This document shows positions 60,858 through 64,000 of a DNA stretch of 64,000 nucleotides, one piece after another (positions within the stretch are counted from its first letter, which is position 1; the number at the start of each line of letters is the position of its first letter). Under the pieces are notes generated by a model. It made no database searches, was not told the DNA's origin, and saw nothing but the letters and a program-made list of their open reading frames with translations. A program made the position numbers and the translations under genes. The stretch comes from Megamonas sp. UBA1796 (GTDB lineage Bacteria; Bacillota; Negativicutes; Selenomonadales; Selenomonadaceae), in the NCBI GenBank assembly GCA_002319795.1, contig DCFU01000052.1, forward strand, positions 51,349-115,348, in the 5' to 3' direction.

Positions 60858-62426
60858 ATGGCAGATAACAAAAAGGAACAGGAACGAGCAGAACTGCATC
60901 GCGTGATATGGGGGATTGCCAATGACCTCAGAGGAAGTGTCGATGGCTGGGACTTCAAGCAATATGTGCTGGGGATGCTGTTTTATCGCTACATATCGGA
61001 AAATCTTGCGAATTACATAAATGAAGGTGAGCATGAAGCAGGGGATGCTGGTTTTGAATATGCCGCTTTGGTTGACAGCGATGCGGAGCAGGCCCGGGAA
61101 GATCTTGTTAAAAGCAAAGGCTTCTTTATCTTGCCAAGTCAGCTGTTTCAGAATGTCTGTAAAAAGGCAGCAGGGGATGAAAATCTCAATGAGACTTTGG
61201 AAAAGGCGTTTAAGGCCATTGAAGACTCGGCTAGCGGCAGTGACAGTGAGGACGATTTCAAGGGGCTGTTTGCTGATATGGACGTCAACAGCAACAAACT
61301 CGGCAATTCGGTGGCGGATCGTAACAAGAAACTGGCTAAACTGATGGGGAGCATTAGAGAAATGCAGCTGGGCGACTATCGAGATAATACGATTGATGCG
61401 TTTGGCGATGCCTATGAATATCTGATGGGCATGTATGCTTCGAGTGCCGGCAAAAGTGGCGGTGAATACTATACGCCGCAGGAAGTATCCGAACTTTTGA
61501 CGCGCATTACGGTTGTTGGCAAGACGGAAGTCAACAAGGTCTATGACCCGGCCTGTGGCTCCGGTTCGTTGCTGCTGAAGTTTGCCAAGATTCTTGGTAA
61601 GGACAAGGTACATCAGGGTTTTTATGGGCAGGAGATAAATATTACGACCTATAATCTATGCCGCATCAATATGTTCCTACATGATATTGATTACGATAAG
61701 TTCAATATCTCGCTGGGTGACACGCTGACGGATGCCCATCATTGGGATGATGAGCCGTTTGAAGCGATTGTATCCAATCCACCATACTCGATTAAATGGG
61801 AAGGCGACGAAAATCCGTTGCTGATTAACGATCCGCGCTTTTCGCCGGCCGGGGTATTGGCACCGAAGTCGAAAGCCGATCTGGCCTTTATCATGCATTC
61901 TTTGGCGTGGCTTGCAACCAACGGAACGGCGGCGATTGTCTGCTTCCCCGGGATCATGTATCGCGGTGGAGCGGAAAAGAAAATTCGACAGTACCTGATC
62001 GACAATAATTACGTGGATTGCGTGATTCAACTGCCGGGAAATCTGTTCTTTGGCACGAGCATCGCGACCTGTATCATGGTGCTCAAAAAATCCAAACCGG
62101 AAAACAGCACATTGTTTATGGATGCTTCGAAGGATTGCGTCAAGGTCACAAACAACAATAAGCTTACGGCGGAAAATATTGAACATATCCTGAAAACCTA
62201 TATAGAGCGCAGTGACCAGGATTACATCGCCCGGCTTGTACCGAATGCCGAGGTGGTGGAGCAGGACTACAATCTTTCCGTCAGCACGTATGTTGAGCAG
62301 GAAGATACAAGGGAAAAGATCAATATCACCGAGCTTAATGAAGAAATCGGAAAAATCGTGGCCCGCGAGCAGGTTCTGCGTGAAGAAATCGATAAGATCA
62401 TTGCGGAGATTGAGGTGGACGCATGA
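60858..62426 (+). CDS. hsdM: Type I restriction-modification methyltransferase subunit
   Basis: A 522-residue N6-adenine methyltransferase. The N-terminal HsdM helical domain (about 10-140) is followed by SAM motif I D-P-A-C-G-S-G-S (230-237) and catalytic motif N-P-P-Y (307-310). It forms M2S with HsdS. AGAGGGG precedes the ATG. The stop overlaps rhuM by 4 bases. The endonuclease subunit (hsdR) is not in the window and could lie beyond the right edge. Confidence 0.93.
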   Translation: MADNKKEQERAELHRVIWGIANDLRGSVDGWDFKQYVLGMLFYRYISENLANYINEGEHEAGDAGFEYAALVDSDAEQAREDLVKSKGFFILPSQLFQNVCKKAAGDENLNETLEKAFKAIEDSASGSDSEDDFKGLFADMDVNSNKLGNSVADRNKKLAKLMGSIREMQLGDYRDNTIDAFGDAYEYLMGMYASSAGKSGGEYYTPQEVSELLTRITVVGKTEVNKVYDPACGSGSLLLKFAKILGKDKVHQGFYGQEINITTYNLCRINMFLHDIDYDKFNISLGDTLTDAHHWDDEPFEAIVSNPPYSIKWEGDENPLLINDPRFSPAGVLAPKSKADLAFIMHSLAWLATNGTAAIVCFPGIMYRGGAEKKIRQYLIDNNYVDCVIQLPGNLFFGTSIATCIMVLKKSKPENSTLFMDASKDCVKVTNNNKLTAENIEHILKTYIERSDQDYIARLVPNAEVVEQDYNLSVSTYVEQEDTREKINITELNEEIGKIVAREQVLREEIDKIIAEIEVDA

Positions 62427-63448
62427 AAAATGAGTTTCAATTCCTTATATATCAGACAATAGATGAACAAGTCTCCGTTAATGCAGTCATTAAAGATGAG
62501 ACCATATGGCTGACACAAAAAGCTATGGCTGAATTATTTGGCGTGAATATACCAGCAATCAGCAAACATCTCAAGAAAATTTTTGAAGAGGGTGAGTTAC
62601 GAGAAGAAGTGGTTGTTTCCAAAATGGAAATAACCACAGAACATGGCGCCATTCCAGGAAAAACACAGAAAAAAGAAACACAGTTTTATAGTCTCGATGC
62701 CATTATTTCGGTGGGGTATCGGGTGAATTCCGGAAGAGCAACGCATTTTCGCATATGGGCCACCGGTGTTTTGAAAGAATATATGATCAAAGGATTTGCC
62801 ATGGACGATGAACGATTGAAACAAGGCAAGACGGCTTTTGGCAAAGATTACTTCCGAGAACTTCTGGAACGGGTTCGTTCTATTCGATCAAGTGAACGAA
62901 GAATTTGGCAGCAGATTACGGATATATTTGCTGAATGCAGTATCGATTATGACCGACAGTCTGTTGTTACGCGTGATTTTTATTCTATGGTGCAGAATAA
63001 ATTCCATTATGCGATCACAGGAAAAACAGCCGCCGAAATTATCTATGATGGAGCAGATAAAGAAAAGGAACATATGGGGCTCACGACATGGAAAAACTGT
63101 CCGGATGGACGTATCTTAAAATCGGATGTTACCATAGCCAAGAATTATTTGGATGAAAAGCAAATCCGACGCTTGGAAAGAGCTGTGAGTGCTTATTTTG
63201 ATTATATAGAAGATCTTATTGAGGATGAGCATACTTTTACGATGGAAGAATTTGCAGCTAGTGTCAATGAATTTTTAGCCTTTCGTCGGTTTGATATTTT
63301 ACAGGGGAAAGGGAAACTGTCAAAAAAAGAAGCCGATATGAAAGCCTCCATTGAGTATGATGATTTTAACCGCACGCAGCAAATTACCTCGGATTTTGAT
63401 AAAACCATTCGGAAAATGCTTGTTAAAGGCGGTGAACAGCATGAGTAA
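62423..63448 (+). CDS. RhuM-family virulence-type protein
   Basis: A 341-residue RhuM-family protein. I-W-L-T-Q-K-A-M-A-E-L-F-G-V near residue 29 is an HTH-like segment, and H-F-R-I-W-A-T-G-V-L near 108 is the family hallmark. Its function is unknown; it is common inside type I restriction loci and mobile islands. It overlaps hsdM by 4 and hsdS by 8 bases, so it is translated as part of the operon. Confidence 0.88.
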   Translation: MKNEFQFLIYQTIDEQVSVNAVIKDETIWLTQKAMAELFGVNIPAISKHLKKIFEEGELREEVVVSKMEITTEHGAIPGKTQKKETQFYSLDAIISVGYRVNSGRATHFRIWATGVLKEYMIKGFAMDDERLKQGKTAFGKDYFRELLERVRSIRSSERRIWQQITDIFAECSIDYDRQSVVTRDFYSMVQNKFHYAITGKTAAEIIYDGADKEKEHMGLTTWKNCPDGRILKSDVTIAKNYLDEKQIRRLERAVSAYFDYIEDLIEDEHTFTMEEFAASVNEFLAFRRFDILQGKGKLSKKEADMKASIEYDDFNRTQQITSDFDKTIRKMLVKGGEQHE

Positions 63449-64000
63449 GCTGGAAGCACTGATTCAGGAACTTTGCCCGGATGGGGTGGAATATAAGGCC
63501 TTAGGAGAAATAGCTATTGATATTTATAGAGGTGCTGGAATAAAGCGAGATCAGATTACAGAAAAAGGAACACCTTGTGTCCGTTATGGAGAAATATACA
63601 CAACATATGGATTTTGGTTTGATCAATGTGTTTCTCATACAGATGAGCGTCTGATTACAAGTAGAAAGTATTTTGAGCATGGAGATATTCTGTTTGCCAT
63701 TACCGGGGAAAACGTGGAAGAAATTGCAAAATCATGCGTCTATACTGGAAATGAAAAATGTTTGGCTGGCGGAGATATTGTGGTGTTGAAGCATCGTCAA
63801 AATCCAAAGTACATGTCTTATGCTTTAGCTACGACAGAGGCACAGGTACAAAAAAGTAAGGGGAAAGTTAAAAGTAAGGTGGTTCATTCAAGCGTTCCTG
63901 CAATTAAAGAGATAAAAATACCATTTCCCCCTCTGCCCGTCCAAAGTGAAATTGTCCGCATCCTCGATAATTTCACAGAGCTTACAGCAGAGCTTACAGC
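63441..64000 (+). CDS. hsdS: Type I restriction-modification specificity subunit, partial
   Basis: The first 186 codons of HsdS; the frame is open at the window edge. It opens M-S-K-L-E-A-L-I-Q-E-L-C-P-D-G-V-E-Y, a common HsdS start, and carries the first target-recognition domain ending in the conserved helix I-P-F-P-P-L-P-V-Q-S-E-I-V-R-I-L. It sets the DNA sequence recognised. It overlaps rhuM by 8 bases. Confidence 0.92.
   Translation, partial: MSKLEALIQELCPDGVEYKALGEIAIDIYRGAGIKRDQITEKGTPCVRYGEIYTTYGFWFDQCVSHTDERLITSRKYFEHGDILFAITGENVEEIAKSCVYTGNEKCLAGGDIVVLKHRQNPKYMSYALATTEAQVQKSKGKVKSKVVHSSVPAIKEIKIPFPPLPVQSEIVRILDNFTELTAELT

Noticed and set aside
60678..61613. A 311-codon minus-strand open frame under hsdM
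   Set aside because: Only its last 30 or so codons resemble an integrase. The rest is antisense to hsdM with no domain character, so only the tail is reported, as a remnant.
1..64000. CRISPR arrays, rRNA genes, intact insertion sequences
   Set aside because: No regularly spaced repeats, no rRNA sequence and no intact transposase frame were seen.

Overview
The window comes from a diderm Firmicute, most likely a Negativicute of the Selenomonadales type. This is inferred from gene content. A lipid A-type phosphoethanolamine transferase and an RND pump imply an outer membrane. Two large single-chain pyruvate:ferredoxin oxidoreductases, a divergent [FeFe]-hydrogenase-like protein, a nitroimidazole-reductase-like protein and threonine-to-propionyl-CoA genes imply a strict anaerobe with propionate metabolism. 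Regulators, AGGAGG-type ribosome sites and T-tailed terminators look Firmicute. The genus cannot be fixed from the sequence.

Layout. 1-3.4 kb: amidohydrolase and MFS carrier behind a two-operator promoter, a DUF4405 protein and a MarR regulator followed by an apparent gene remnant. 3.4-9.3 kb: phosphoethanolamine transferase, flavin oxidoreductase, sodium:solute symporter divergent from LysR, and AlkD. 9.5-17.1 kb: threonine module (YheO-type regulator, RidA, threonine ammonia-lyase, permease, PFOR). 17.4-24.4 kb: DUF1848 protein, a binding-protein/kinase/response-regulator system with an organophosphate antiporter, and a soluble chemoreceptor-like protein. 24.6-30.5 kb: fruRKA, YitT and a SorC-type regulator. 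30.7-34.6 kb: EamA protein and a second YheO/RidA module built around a D-threonine-aldolase-fold enzyme and a threonine-synthase-like enzyme. 34.8-49.2 kb: a visibly AT-richer stretch with TetR/RND efflux, a secreted HAD phosphatase, Fic, a tyrosine phosphatase, a KimA-like potassium permease with DUF1003, a candidate short RNA and two secreted proteins. 49.4-59 kb: UbiD, a small membrane protein flanked by two copies of a 67-bp element, then MerR, a Cys/Met-type lyase, a BCCT carrier and a second PFOR. 59-64 kb: tRNA-Pro, the hydrogenase-like protein, a decayed integration site with an integrase tail, and hsdM-rhuM-hsdS running off the edge.

The main theme is two parallel 2-oxobutyrate modules, each with its own regulator, importer, PLP lyase and PFOR copy. 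One starts from threonine. The other starts from a methionine-like substrate whose carrier belongs to the betaine/sulfonium family. That second module (51.6-59.0 kb) is the best candidate for an undescribed pathway. Other leads are the 67-bp elements, the roughly 90-nt RNA near 47.1 kb, the motif cluster before fic, and the decayed integrative element next to the restriction-modification locus.
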